Positions 9,858-18,628 of a DNA stretch of 40,896 bases are shown here, in pieces; the stretch's first letter is position 1, and each line of letters opens with the position of its first letter. This stretch comes from Tidjanibacter sp. GTDB taxonomy: Bacteria > Bacteroidota > Bacteroidia > Bacteroidales > Rikenellaceae. The notes beneath the pieces were generated by a model. That model was not told the DNA's origin and made no database searches. It saw only the letters and a list, made by a program, of their open reading frames with translations. The translations under genes and the position numbers were made by a program. Location of the stretch: positions 1 to 40,896 of the forward strand of contig JAGCJH010000046.1 in assembly GCA_017648105.1 (NCBI GenBank), written 5' to 3'.

Positions 9858-12800
9858 TTACTTTTTCTGAAAGTATCTCACGGCATTGCGGAACAAATTT
9901 TGCTCCTTGTTACCATAGATATTCTTCATAAGTCCATCCTCAAAGCGCTCCGAGTGTGCCATCTTACCGAGAATTCTACCATCGGGCGAGATGATACCCT
10001 CAATTGCCTCCGTAGAGCCATTGGGGTTCTCGGGTGAGTGCATCGTAGCGTTACCCTCCGCATCGGCATACTGGAAGGCAATCTGACCTGCCTCACGCAA
10101 CCTCTTTGCAACCTCAGCATTTGCCATAAACTTACCCTCGCCGTGAGATGCTGCAACCGAGTGCAACTCGCCAAGCGAGAAGCCTGCAAGCCAAGGCGAA
10201 GCTACCGAAGCAACCCTTGTGGTTACAATCTGCGAGATGTGGCGGTTGATATCATTATGGAAAAGCGTGGGCGACTCTACGGTAAGTTCGCCGATTTTGC
10301 CATAGGGCAGCAGACCCGACTTCACGAGTGCTTGGAAGCCGTTGCAGATACCCAATATCAAGCCACCCCTCTGCTGCAAGCGCTCAATGGCACTCTTGAC
10401 AGTGGAGTTCATAATCACACTTGCGATAAACTTACCACTACCATCGGGCTCGTCGCCTGCCGAGAAGCCACCGCTGAATGCCAAGATGTGGCACTCGTCA
10501 ATGTAGTTTGCCATCTCGGAAGCAGAAGCCTCAATATCCTCTGCCGAGAGGTTGCGGAACACCGAAGTGCGCACCTGAGCACCCTCACTCTGGAATGCCT
10601 TTGCCATATCATAGTCGCAGTTCGTACCGGGGAATACGGGGAGATATACAACGGGGTGCTCAACAGCCTCGCCATCATAGGTGGTCTTGTTCTCTCCCGA
10701 AGTAGCATTTTCCACCTTACCATCCACACCGCTACGGTCGGGATATACTTCCGTAAAGTGGTGCTGGTTTGCCTCCAAGAGTTCCGAGATATTCATCTTC
10801 TCGCCATTAACCACAAGCTGCTCGCCCTCGGTAGTCCTACCCAAGAGTTCAAAGTGGGGATAGTCGAGGGGTTTGCGGCTCTCCACAACGAGCGAGCCAT
10901 AATTCCAACCAAACAGGTCACTCTCTTCCACCTTAACATCGGCACCAATATTATTACCGAAGCTCATCTTCGCCAAAGCCTCTGCAACGCCACCAAAGCC
11001 TACTGCCCAAGCCGAAGTGATGGTGTCGGAGAAGATTTTGTGGCGCACGGTTTCGTAGATATCAATCAACTCTTCCGTATCGGGCATATAGTTTGCCAGA
11101 GGGGTATGGCGCACAAGATAGAGGTAGCTACCTGCCGACTTCCACTCGGGGCTAATTACCACTCTACTATCCACCGCAGCGACACCAAATGCCACAAGTG
11201 TGGGAGGAACGGAGATGTTGGCGAATGTACCACTCATCGAGTCCTTACCACCAATCGAGGGAAGACCGAGCGACACCTGCATACGCAGAGCGCCAAGGAG
11301 TGCCGAGAGGGGTTTGCCCCACGCTACATCGCTCGACATCTTCTCGAAATACTCCTGATACGAGAAACGCATCTTATCATACTCCGCACCTGCTGCCACA
11401 GCCTTAGCCACAGCCTCCACAACAGCATAAGCCGCACCGTGATAGGGGCTCCAAGCGCTCAAATAGGGGTTGAAGCCGTATGCCATAAGGCTTGCGGTAT
11501 TTGTCTTATGATTACCCACAGGGAGCCTCTGAACGCTCACCTGCGATTCGGTTGTCTGTGTCTTACCACCATAGGGCATCAAGACCGTAGAGCGACCAAT
11601 ACTCGAATCGAACATCTCCACAAGACCCTTCTGGGTGGTTACATTATCATCTGAGAGGATAGTTTTGAACTTCTCCACAAGGGTTGTACCCTCAATGGTG
11701 CGCACAAAGGGGTTTTTCTCCTCCACAGCTCCCACCTTCACAGCAGCGTAGTGTTTAGCACCTGCCGAGTCAATAAACTCACGGCTCAGGTCTGCCACTA
11801 CCTCGCCACCATAGAACATCCTCATCCTACCCGAGTCGGTCACATCCGCAACGTGCCTAATCTCAATGTTCTCCTCGTGGCAGTAGCGCATAAACTCCTC
11901 TTTATCCTTAGCCTCCACAACTACCGACATACGCTCCTGCGATTCGCTGATTGCAAGTTCGGTAGCATTAAGACCATCATATTTGGTTGTTACCCTATCG
12001 AGGTAAATATCCAGACCATCGGTCAGCTCGCCAATAGCCACACTCACACCACCTGCGCCAAAGTCATTGGACTTCTTCACAAGGCGAGTAACCTCGGGGC
12101 GACGGAACAAGCGTGCAATCTTCCTCTCCTCGGGGGCGTTACCCTTCTGTACCTCACTGCCACACTCCTCAATGGAGGAAGCATTGTGCTCCTTCGACGA
12201 GCCAGTAGCGCCACCGATACCATCACGACCAGTGCGACCACCGAACATCAGGATAACATCGCCCGCAACAGGACTCTCACGCCTTACATTCTCAGCCTTC
12301 ACGGCACCAACAACGGCACCAATTTCGAGCCTCTTGGCAACATAGTCGGGATGGTAAATCTCCCTCACGTGGGTCGTAGCAAGACCAATCTGGTTGCCAT
12401 AGGACGAGTATCCAGCAGCTGCCCTCAGCGAGATAACCCTCTGGGGCAACTTACCCTTCATCGTTTCGCCAACGGGGAGATATATATTTCCTGCACCAGT
12501 AACCCTCATAGCCTGATAAACATAGCTACGACCACTCAGCGGGTCACGGATTGCACCACCCAGACAGGTCGATGCGCCACCAAAGGGCTCAATCTCGGTT
12601 GGGTGGTTGTGTGTTTCGTTCTTAAACATTAGAAGCCAGCGCTCACACTTGCCATCCACATCAACATCGACATAGATGCTACAAGCATTATTCTCCTCGC
12701 TCTGCTCCATATCATCGAGCAAGCCCTGCTTTTTGAGATACCTCGCACCAATAGTCGCAAGGTCCATAAGGCAAAGGCTCTTGCCCTCACGACCGAGTTT

Positions 12801-13568
12801 CTTGCGGATGTTCTTCCACAACTCAACAGCATCCTTGATATCGTCCGACACGAACGAATCCTCCACCACGATGTCGGTCAGCTCGGTGGTAAAAGTTGTA
12901 TGACGGCAGTGGTCGCTCCAATAGGTATCGAGGATGCGGAGCTCTGTTTCGTTGGGCTCCCTACCCTCCGCCTTGAAGTATGCAACAACCTCCATCAAGT
13001 CGTCGCCATTCATCGCCAAGCCTTTTGCCTTACAATAATCATCCGCCTCATTGCGAGTGATAGCCGTAAAGCCTGCAAGCACCTCCACAGGTTTGCGCTC
13101 TGCCCTCTCGGCAGGTGCAAGTACATCGAGGTTTTTCTCCCTCGACTCCACCTTGTTGATGCAGTAGCCTGCGATTTTCTCCATCTCTTTCTCACCTACG
13201 CTCTGGTCGAAAATAATCAACTTAGCACTGCGAATCTCCACATCAGCAGCGGGCGAGAGGAGTTTTACACACTCCACAGCCGACGCTGCCCTCTGGTCGA
13301 ACTGACCAGGCAGACACTCGATAGCCAAGTGGGGCATTCCACCAAAATCAACCTCATTGCTCACGCAGTCGGTAGCCCTCTCTCCAAATACACGGTAGCG
13401 GCTCTCCTCCAAAAGGCTCTCGGTAAAACCGAAAAGGTCATAGACGCACAGCAGACGAAGGGTGGAAATATTGAGTCCAAGATTGGAGTTCAGTTCGTGG
13501 CGCAGGCTCTCCGCCTCCACCCTAAACTGCTCTCGTTTTTCGACAAATATGCGATAGGTAGTATTCAT
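9858..13568 (-). CDS. purL: phosphoribosylformylglycinamidine synthase, large fused form
   Basis: This enzyme converts FGAR to FGAM using ATP and glutamine. At 1236 residues it is the large single-chain form, with the glutaminase fused at the C-terminus, so no separate purS or purQ is needed and none is seen. The N-terminal PurS-like region is followed by two ATP-binding halves (for example FKNETHNHPTEIEPFGGAST and IGGKDSMSGTF). The class I glutaminase has its nucleophile at Cys1075 in GICNGFQ and the His1205/Glu1207 pair in AHSERF. The gene lies 48 bases after purE and 38 bases before purC. The start at 13568 gives an N-terminus that begins directly with the PurS-like fold. Confidence 0.97.
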   Translation of the reverse strand: MNTTYRIFVEKREQFRVEAESLRHELNSNLGLNISTLRLLCVYDLFGFTESLLEESRYRVFGERATDCVSNEVDFGGMPHLAIECLPGQFDQRAASAVECVKLLSPAADVEIRSAKLIIFDQSVGEKEMEKIAGYCINKVESREKNLDVLAPAERAERKPVEVLAGFTAITRNEADDYCKAKGLAMNGDDLMEVVAYFKAEGREPNETELRILDTYWSDHCRHTTFTTELTDIVVEDSFVSDDIKDAVELWKNIRKKLGREGKSLCLMDLATIGARYLKKQGLLDDMEQSEENNACSIYVDVDVDGKCERWLLMFKNETHNHPTEIEPFGGASTCLGGAIRDPLSGRSYVYQAMRVTGAGNIYLPVGETMKGKLPQRVISLRAAAGYSSYGNQIGLATTHVREIYHPDYVAKRLEIGAVVGAVKAENVRRESPVAGDVILMFGGRTGRDGIGGATGSSKEHNASSIEECGSEVQKGNAPEERKIARLFRRPEVTRLVKKSNDFGAGGVSVAIGELTDGLDIYLDRVTTKYDGLNATELAISESQERMSVVVEAKDKEEFMRYCHEENIEIRHVADVTDSGRMRMFYGGEVVADLSREFIDSAGAKHYAAVKVGAVEEKNPFVRTIEGTTLVEKFKTILSDDNVTTQKGLVEMFDSSIGRSTVLMPYGGKTQTTESQVSVQRLPVGNHKTNTASLMAYGFNPYLSAWSPYHGAAYAVVEAVAKAVAAGAEYDKMRFSYQEYFEKMSSDVAWGKPLSALLGALRMQVSLGLPSIGGKDSMSGTFANISVPPTLVAFGVAAVDSRVVISPEWKSAGSYLYLVRHTPLANYMPDTEELIDIYETVRHKIFSDTITSAWAVGFGGVAEALAKMSFGNNIGADVKVEESDLFGWNYGSLVVESRKPLDYPHFELLGRTTEGEQLVVNGEKMNISELLEANQHHFTEVYPDRSGVDGKVENATSGENKTTYDGEAVEHPVVYLPVFPGTNCDYDMAKAFQSEGAQVRTSVFRNLSAEDIEASASEMANYIDECHILAFSGGFSAGDEPDGSGKFIASVIMNSTVKSAIERLQQRGGLILGICNGFQALVKSGLLPYGKIGELTVESPTLFHNDINRHISQIVTTRVASVASPWLAGFSLGELHSVAASHGEGKFMANAEVAKRLREAGQIAFQYADAEGNATMHSPENPNGSTEAIEGIISPDGRILGKMAHSERFEDGLMKNIYGNKEQNLFRNAVRYFQKK

Positions 13569-13616
13569 TCTTTTATTTTCTTGTTTGGGAATTAGTCGTT
13601 AGAACAAGGGGTTGAA

Positions 13617-14084
13617 TTAAATCTCCGAGGCAAGCACCTTAGCAGCCTGCTCGTGGCGGAACTCGTCGAGCTTCGCCTTCATCTGTTCATCGGTAACTGC
13701 CAACATCGCCACAGCGAGCAGTGCAGCATTCTTTGCACCATCAATGCCTACGGTAGCCACAGGGATACCCGAAGGCATCTGCACCATCGAAAGGAGCGAA
13801 TCTAAGCCTTCGAGCGAGCGCGACTTGATGGGCACACCAATAACAGGCAAGGTTGTGAAAGCAGCAACAACACCCGCAAGGTGGGCAGCACCACCTGCAC
13901 CTGCAATGATTGCAGCAACGCCCCTCTTGCGAGCACCACTCGCCCACTCCTCCAACTCGTGGGGAGTGCGGTGTGCGCTGAGCACCCTCTTTTCGTATTC
14001 AACTCCAAACTGCTCCAAAATAGCAGTAGCACCCGACATAACGCCCCAGTCGCTTGTCGAGCCCATAACTACACCAATTTTCAT
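13617..14084 (-). CDS. purE: 5-(carboxyamino)imidazole ribonucleotide mutase
   Basis: PurE provides CAIR for PurC. At 155 residues it is a stand-alone protein with the phosphate loop GSTSDWGVM at residues 8-16, SAHRTP, and the [10 protein letters not shown] segment. These resemble class I PurE, which normally rearranges the carbamate made by PurK. No purK is in this window, next to purE or elsewhere, so PurK is encoded outside or the carboxylation relies on bicarbonate/CO2. purE is the first recognisable purine gene in the direction of transcription. A strong hairpin lies 46 bases upstream of its start, and a weak promoter-like pair is found in between. Confidence 0.95.
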   Translation of the reverse strand: MKIGVVMGSTSDWGVMSGATAILEQFGVEYEKRVLSAHRTPHELEEWASGARKRGVAAIIAGAGGAAHLAGVVAAFTTLPVIGVPIKSRSLEGLDSLLSMVQMPSGIPVATVGIDGAKNAALLAVAMLAVTDEQMKAKLDEFRHEQAAKVLASEI

Positions 14085-14094
14085 TCTGGTCTAA

Positions 14095-14125
14095 AAAAAG
14101 TAAAATTTTATTTCACAAAAACAAC
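14095..14125 (-). promoter_or_regulatory. possible promoter of the pur operon
   Basis: Read on the minus strand, GTTG is followed after 19 bases by TACTTTTT. This is one mismatch per box from the Bacteroidetes pattern TTTG-N19-21-TAnnTTTG. A start of transcription about 5 bases further would leave only a handful of untranslated bases before the purE ATG. The match is imperfect and the area is AT-rich, so chance is quite possible. Confidence 0.3.
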
Positions 14126-14130
14126 ATAAA

Positions 14131-14166
14131 AGAGTGACCGCCAGACGATTAACTGGCGGTCACTCT
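14131..14166 (-). terminator. strong hairpin between the small ORF and purE
   Basis: A perfect 14-bp inverted repeat (AGAGTGACCGCCAG and its complement) encloses an 8-base loop at 14145-14152. On the minus strand it is followed by a broken U-rich tail (TTTATGTTGTTTTTG). It begins 8 bases after the stop of the 56-residue ORF and ends 46 bases before purE. It may terminate the small gene or act as an attenuator for the purine operon. The U-tract is not continuous, so its efficiency is uncertain. No plus-strand gene is nearby that would use it in the other direction. Confidence 0.7.
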
Positions 14167-14174
14167 CTATGCTA

Positions 14175-14345
14175 TCATTCACACTTAGTCGCAATCTGTG
14201 CTTTCATTTGGGCGCACTTCTCCGCAGCGAGGGCACTCTCCTGCCCCCAAGCCATCTGACAAGCACAATCCAAGCTCGCCATCCAATGCCTTGTTCGCTC
14301 CTTTAAGAAGTGTTTATCTTTACATTGTACCATAAAATCGCCCAT
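14175..14345 (-). CDS. small Cys-containing hypothetical protein (56 aa)
   Basis: I do not recognise this protein. An ATG at 14343-14345 opens a 56-codon frame ending in TGA at 14175-14177. The product has five Cys (residues 8, 27, 29, 44 and 55), including a Cys-x-Cys, and a helical-looking middle and end rich in Ala, Gln, Glu and Lys. It has no signal peptide or membrane segment. It sits in an otherwise empty 343-base gap between pyrB and purE, in the same direction. A promoter-like site lies just upstream and a perfect 14-bp hairpin just downstream, which makes a real short gene likelier than chance. It could also be a translated leader for the purine operon. A second ATG at residue 5 is a possible alternative start. 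Confidence 0.5.
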   Translation of the reverse strand: MGDFMVQCKDKHFLKERTRHWMASLDCACQMAWGQESALAAEKCAQMKAQIATKCE

Positions 14346-14359
14346 CCTGATTCATTGCA

Positions 14360-14390
14360 CAAAAGTACGATTTTTTTTCGAGTGTGAAAA
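14360..14390 (-). promoter_or_regulatory. putative promoter of the small ORF
   Basis: On the minus strand, TACTTTTG at 14367-14360 is an exact match to the Bacteroidetes -7 element TAnnTTTG. The -33 position 19 bases upstream reads TTTT, three of four matches to TTTG. The small ORF starts only 14 bases downstream, which would give a very short 5' untranslated region. It lies in the gap after pyrB, so it could also drive the purine operon if the downstream hairpin is read through. Confidence 0.45.
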
Positions 14391-14427
14391 ATGAAGTTTT
14401 CAACGACTTATTAACAATCCTGTCGCT

Positions 14428-15516
14428 CTACAATTTTGCCTTTGCTTCGCAATATACGCAACGATACTTACCGGGTTTGTCGGTGCGAGGACGGAAGAGC
14501 GAATCCACATTCTCCATATTGGAAATGCAGCGTTTGTTGCTACATACATACTCGTTACGAACAGTATCTGCGGGAATCAAATCGATAGTCTTGCTATCAT
14601 CCTTAGCCCACTCCAAGAGTTTCATAATAAGTGCCATACGAACAAACTTACCATTCTCTACCTGACGGAAGTATGCAGCCCTGGGGTCATTATCAACATC
14701 CACAGAAATCTCATTTACACGAGGCAGGGGGTGAAGGATACACATATCGGGGCGAGCATTTTTGAGTTTCGCAGCATCGAGAATGAAGCTATCTTTCAAG
14801 CGATCAAACTCATCCTCATCCAAGAAGCGTTCTTTCTGCACACGGGTCATATAGAGGATATCCAAATCGCCCATCACCTCCTCCATCGAGGAAACCTCAA
14901 CATAGGGGATATTGTTCTTTTCGCAAACCTCCTGTTTCATATAGCTGGGCAAACGCAACTGCTCGGGAGCGATAAGCACAACCTTGATACCCTGATAGCG
15001 GGACATTGCCTTGATGAGCGAGTGAACGGTACGACCGAAACGAAGGTCGCCACAGAAACCGATGGTAATATTGTCAAAACGACCAACCTCACGCTTAATG
15101 GTAAGAAGGTCTGTCAAGGTCTGAGTGGGGTGACTGTGGCTACCGTCACCAGCATTGATGATGGGCACACGAGAGTTGTTTGCAGCCACGAGAGCTGCAC
15201 CCTCCTCAAAGTGACGCATTGCGATGATATCTGCAAAGCAGTTGATGGTGCGGGTTGTATCTGCACAAGTCTCGCCCTTAGCAACCGACGAGCTCTTTGC
15301 ATCCGAGAAGCCGAGAACCGAACCACCAAGCTCCAACATTGCTGCGGTAAAGCTCAAACGAGTACGAGTACTGGGCTCATAGAAAAGGGTAGCAAGTTTC
15401 TTACCTTTGCAAACCTCCGAATACTTCTCACGATTCTCAATAATATCCTCTGCAAGAGTGATGATTTCGTTAAGTTCCTGCATCGAAAGATCGGTAGGGT
15501 CAATCAAGTGTCTCAT
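14428..15516 (-). CDS. pyrB: aspartate carbamoyltransferase with C-terminal PyrI-like zinc domain
   Basis: PyrB joins carbamoyl phosphate and aspartate to make carbamoyl aspartate. Residues 1 to about 308 form the catalytic chain, with the carbamoyl-phosphate loop STRTR at 49-53, HPTQ at 129-132 and HPLPR at 262-266. The protein then continues to 362 residues. The extra tail has Cys325, Cys330, Cys353 and Cys356 (CX4C-X22-CX2C), like the zinc site of the E. coli regulatory chain PyrI (CX4C-X23-CX2C). The following residues CISN and CVYCEAKAK also resemble PyrI. The allosteric nucleotide-binding domain of PyrI is absent, and no separate pyrI is in the window. It is the last gene of the pyr cluster, 71 bases after pyrE. 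Confidence 0.95.
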   Translation of the reverse strand: MRHLIDPTDLSMQELNEIITLAEDIIENREKYSEVCKGKKLATLFYEPSTRTRLSFTAAMLELGGSVLGFSDAKSSSVAKGETCADTTRTINCFADIIAMRHFEEGAALVAANNSRVPIINAGDGSHSHPTQTLTDLLTIKREVGRFDNITIGFCGDLRFGRTVHSLIKAMSRYQGIKVVLIAPEQLRLPSYMKQEVCEKNNIPYVEVSSMEEVMGDLDILYMTRVQKERFLDEDEFDRLKDSFILDAAKLKNARPDMCILHPLPRVNEISVDVDNDPRAAYFRQVENGKFVRMALIMKLLEWAKDDSKTIDLIPADTVRNEYVCSNKRCISNMENVDSLFRPRTDKPGKYRCVYCEAKAKL

Positions 15517-15587
15517 ATTCCTTTTTGTGTTTAATTTGGGATTAAAGTATTTGTTTATCTTCGTTTATTTAATTTGCTTTGTGTCTT

Positions 15588-16226
15588 TTATTTCTGCATC
15601 CAGCTCTCGTCGGATGGATTTGCCATAAACTGTTTCAGGCGAGCCTCGTCTGCGGGGGCGATATAACCCTGCTCAACAGCCACCTCAACGAGTGTATCGA
15701 AGTTTGAGAGCGAGTAGTTTGTAACACCTGCGGCAGCGAGTCTTTCAAGACCTTTTTTCATACCGTATGTAAAGATGCTCACAACACCCAACACCTCTGC
15801 GCCAGCCTCACGAAGAGCCTCGACAACCTCAATGCAACTACCACCTGTGGAGATCAAATCCTCAATCACTACCACCTTTGCACCCGCTTCGAGGCGACCC
15901 TCAATGCGATTGCCCCTGCCGTGGTCTTTTGCACTACCACGCACATAGCCCATAGGCATATCGAGAATGTCGGCAGCGATGGCTGCGTGTGCAATACCTG
16001 CGGTACTTGTACCCATCAGTACCTCCGCCTCAGGAAAGCGCTCCTTAACGGTCTGAGCGATAGCGTTCTCCACCACCTTGCGTGCTTTGGGGGCTGTGAG
16101 AATCAGTCGATTGTCGCAATAGATGGGGCTTTTGATACCACTTGCCCAAGTGAAAGGCTCCTCGGGACGCAAAAAGACTGCTTTAATGGCGAGCAGTTCC
16201 GCCGCAATAATTTTCTCAGTTGTCAT
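15588..16226 (-). CDS. pyrE: orotate phosphoribosyltransferase
   Basis: PyrE condenses orotate with PRPP to give OMP. The 212-residue protein has the type I PRTase PRPP-binding motif VVVIEDLISTGGS at 118-130, and the flexible loop region with VRGSAKDHGRGNRIEG at 95-110. It follows pyrF by 13 bases and precedes pyrB by 71 bases. Length and motifs are normal. The chain ends in an SDESWMQK tail beyond the usual core, which I would treat as lineage-specific. Confidence 0.95.
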   Translation of the reverse strand: MTTEKIIAAELLAIKAVFLRPEEPFTWASGIKSPIYCDNRLILTAPKARKVVENAIAQTVKERFPEAEVLMGTSTAGIAHAAIAADILDMPMGYVRGSAKDHGRGNRIEGRLEAGAKVVVIEDLISTGGSCIEVVEALREAGAEVLGVVSIFTYGMKKGLERLAAAGVTNYSLSNFDTLVEVAVEQGYIAPADEARLKQFMANPSDESWMQK

Positions 16227-16239
16227 ATTATCTTATCTC

Positions 16240-16953
16240 TTAGTTGAGTTCCAAAAATTCTTTTACACATCTGCGATATGCCGCAACAGGGTCTTCGGCA
16301 GCAGTAATGGGGCGACCTACCACAATATAGTCCGAGCCGAGTGTGCGAGCCTTTGCAGGTGAAGTAACACGCACCTGATCGTCGGCAGCCGAATCTGCAA
16401 AGCGGATACCGGGGGTAATGGTCATAAACTCATTACCACAAGCCTCTTTCACAATAGGTGGTTCCAGAGGCGAGCACACAACGCCATCCAAGCCTGCCGC
16501 CTTTGCATTCTCGGCATACTTGATAATCGTACGACCAATGGTTTCGCCAATCAAGAGTTCCTCCTGCATAGTCTGCTCGGAGGTCGATGTGAGCTGGGTT
16601 ACGGCTATCAGCAAGGGGCGTGTGCCATCCTCTCGGGTAAGACCCTCTTTTGCCGCTTTCATCATCTCCACAGTACCAGCAGCGTGAACATTCACCATAT
16701 CCACATCCAGAGCCGACAGCACCTTCATAGCCTTGCGAACGGTATTTGGAATATCGTGCAGTTTCAAATCGAGGAAGATTTTGTGTCCCCTGCGTTTAAT
16801 CTCTTTTACGATAGCATTTCCTTCGGCATAGTAGAGTTCCATACCAATCTTCAAGAAAGGTTTGCGCTCCTCGCCCTCAAATTTGTCCAAAAAAGCCAAT
16901 GTCTGCTCTGCCGATGCAAAATCGCAGGCAATAATCACATCTTTTGCGTTCAT
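16240..16953 (-). CDS. pyrF: orotidine 5'-phosphate decarboxylase, type 1
   Basis: PyrF decarboxylates OMP to UMP. At 237 residues it is the compact form. The catalytic residues are readable: Asp11 in IIACDF, Lys35, and the Asp62-x-Lys64-x-x-Asp67 array in [12 protein letters not shown]. The C-terminal phosphate grip is [12 protein letters not shown]. It lies 9 bases after pyrD and 13 bases before pyrE. The short form resembles the Bacillus type rather than the longer type seen in some other bacteria. Confidence 0.95.
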   Translation of the reverse strand: MNAKDVIIACDFASAEQTLAFLDKFEGEERKPFLKIGMELYYAEGNAIVKEIKRRGHKIFLDLKLHDIPNTVRKAMKVLSALDVDMVNVHAAGTVEMMKAAKEGLTREDGTRPLLIAVTQLTSTSEQTMQEELLIGETIGRTIIKYAENAKAAGLDGVVCSPLEPPIVKEACGNEFMTITPGIRFADSAADDQVRVTSPAKARTLGSDYIVVGRPITAAEDPVAAYRRCVKEFLELN

Positions 16954-16962
16954 AACTCTCTT

Positions 16963-17883
16963 TTATTCTACAATTCCAATAATATCCGACAATTTCTCAA
17001 TTTCGAGCCTCTCCATCTCTGCGGGAAGAGCCTCGATAATCTCCTTGCAAGCGTAGGGGTTACGCAAGTTGGCAGCACCCACCTCTACGGCACTTGCTCC
17101 GGCCATCATCATCTCGATAACATCACCTGCGCTCTCCACGCCACCGCAACCGATTACGGGGATATTGCAAGCCTTTGCTACCTGATAGACCATCCTCACA
17201 GCCACTGGAAAAACAGCAGCGCCCGAGAAACCACCCATCTTATTGGCAATAATGGGTCGGCGGGTCTTGGTGTCTATCCTCATACCGAGCATTGTATTTA
17301 TCAAGCAGATGCCATCCGCACCCGCCCTCTCTGCCGCCACGGCAATCGACACAATATCGGTCACATTGGGGGTAAGTTTCACATAGAGGGGTTTGGTTAC
17401 AACCTGCTTCACAGCCCTCACAACCTCTGCGACAGACTCTGCCGAGGTACCAAAGCTCATACCACCACCGTGCACATTGGGACACGACACATTAAGCTCA
17501 ATGATTGCCACCTGCTCCTCGGTTGTAATCTTCTTGCAGCACTCCACATACTCCTCAATCGAGAAGCCACTGATGTTGGCGATGATGGGTTTATGGAAGA
17601 CCTCACGCATTTTGGGCAGTTCCTCTGCAATCACAGCATCAATGCCAGGGTTTTGCAAGCCTACGGCATTGATCATACCCTCCCTACACTCTGCAACACG
17701 AGGCAGGGGATTACCATAGCGAGCATCCCTTGTGGTGCCTTTGAAAGAGATGGAGCCGAGGATGTTGATATCATAAAACTCGGTCATACCATAGCCATAG
17801 CCAAAGCAGCCACTTGCGGGAATCACTGGATTGTCGAGCACAACACCACTCAACTCAACCCTCATATCTCGTTTTACTTCCAT
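16963..17883 (-). CDS. pyrD: dihydroorotate dehydrogenase B, catalytic subunit
   Basis: This FMN enzyme oxidises dihydroorotate to orotate in the cytoplasm. It is class 1B: Cys134 in LNVSCPNVHGGG occupies the catalytic base position, where class 2 enzymes have Ser. At 306 residues it fits the class. The N-terminus includes NPVIPASGCFGYG. The start ATG overlaps the end of pyrK by 10 bases, typical of translational coupling between the two subunits of the PyrD2K2 complex. An alternative start at Met7 cannot be ruled out. NAD is the expected electron acceptor through PyrK. Confidence 0.95.
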   Translation of the reverse strand: MEVKRDMRVELSGVVLDNPVIPASGCFGYGYGMTEFYDINILGSISFKGTTRDARYGNPLPRVAECREGMINAVGLQNPGIDAVIAEELPKMREVFHKPIIANISGFSIEEYVECCKKITTEEQVAIIELNVSCPNVHGGGMSFGTSAESVAEVVRAVKQVVTKPLYVKLTPNVTDIVSIAVAAERAGADGICLINTMLGMRIDTKTRRPIIANKMGGFSGAAVFPVAVRMVYQVAKACNIPVIGCGGVESAGDVIEMMMAGASAVEVGAANLRNPYACKEIIEALPAEMERLEIEKLSDIIGIVE

Positions 17884-18617
17884 ATCAAATCCTCCTTTCT
17901 AAATACAGGTCCCTCTTTGCAGATGCGCTTAACGCCACTTTTGGTCTCTATGCTGCAACACATACAAACCCCAAAGCCACACGCCATTCTCTCATCGAGG
18001 CTCACTTCGCCACTCCACTCCAAACCGCCACACACTGCACGGAGCATAGGCATAGGACCGCAAGCATAGAAGTAGTCGCCCTGCAAGTCATATTCCCTAA
18101 TCACATCTGTCACAAATCCTTTCGTGCCGTACGAGCCATCAACAGTGGCAACATAGGTGGCAATACCCAACTCCTTGAACATATCCTCTGCAACCACATC
18201 CGAGTCGCTATTGAAGCCCAGCACAACAACTGGTTCCACACCTCGTGCGATGAGTTTTTTAGCAAGGTTATAGAGTGGCGCACAACCAATACCACCACCG
18301 AGCAAGACTGGGTGCTGAGTGGGCTCATCTTCCGTAAAACCATTGCCCAAGCCAGTCAGCAGGTCGAGCATTGTGCCCACCTCCATCTGGCTCATCGCCC
18401 TCGTACCCTCGCCCACAACATCATAGAGTAGGGTTATTGTATTCTCATCGTAGTCACACACCGAAATGGGGCGACGCAGGAATTTACCCTCCACTGCCAC
18501 ATTTACAAACTGACCCGAGCGAGTGATGTATTGTGTGTCGCCCTCCAAGACCATCTGCATTGTCTTTGCCGAGAGCCTCACATTCGACACAACCTTATAT
18601 AATCCTTTTTTGTACAT
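17874..18617 (-). CDS. pyrK: dihydroorotate dehydrogenase B, electron transfer subunit
   Basis: PyrK passes electrons from the FMN of PyrD to NAD. The 247-residue protein shows the FAD motif RRPIS at 48-52 and the NAD-domain loop GGGIGCAP at 107-114. The C-terminal 2Fe-2S ligands are Cys213, Cys218, Cys221 and Cys233, in the CX4CX2CXnC pattern of the family. It overlaps pyrD by 10 bases and lies 11 bases after pyrC, so it belongs to the same operon. An additional Cys at 220 lies inside the cluster-binding loop and is probably not a ligand. Confidence 0.95.
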   Translation of the reverse strand: MYKKGLYKVVSNVRLSAKTMQMVLEGDTQYITRSGQFVNVAVEGKFLRRPISVCDYDENTITLLYDVVGEGTRAMSQMEVGTMLDLLTGLGNGFTEDEPTQHPVLLGGGIGCAPLYNLAKKLIARGVEPVVVLGFNSDSDVVAEDMFKELGIATYVATVDGSYGTKGFVTDVIREYDLQGDYFYACGPMPMLRAVCGGLEWSGEVSLDERMACGFGVCMCCSIETKSGVKRICKEGPVFRKEDLIWK

Positions 18618-18628
18618 ATCTCAAACTT

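Noticed and set aside
14320..14355. An 11-codon ATG frame overlapping the start of the 56-residue ORF out of frame
   Set aside because: It is too short to judge, has no repeated or regulatory codons, and overlaps a longer and more plausible frame.
14408..14418. TTATTAACAAT near the end of pyrB, identical to half of the palindrome at 21282-21301
   Set aside because: It is only a half site in AT-rich DNA, and similar TTGTTAAT strings occur elsewhere (for example near 3280). Chance is the simplest explanation.
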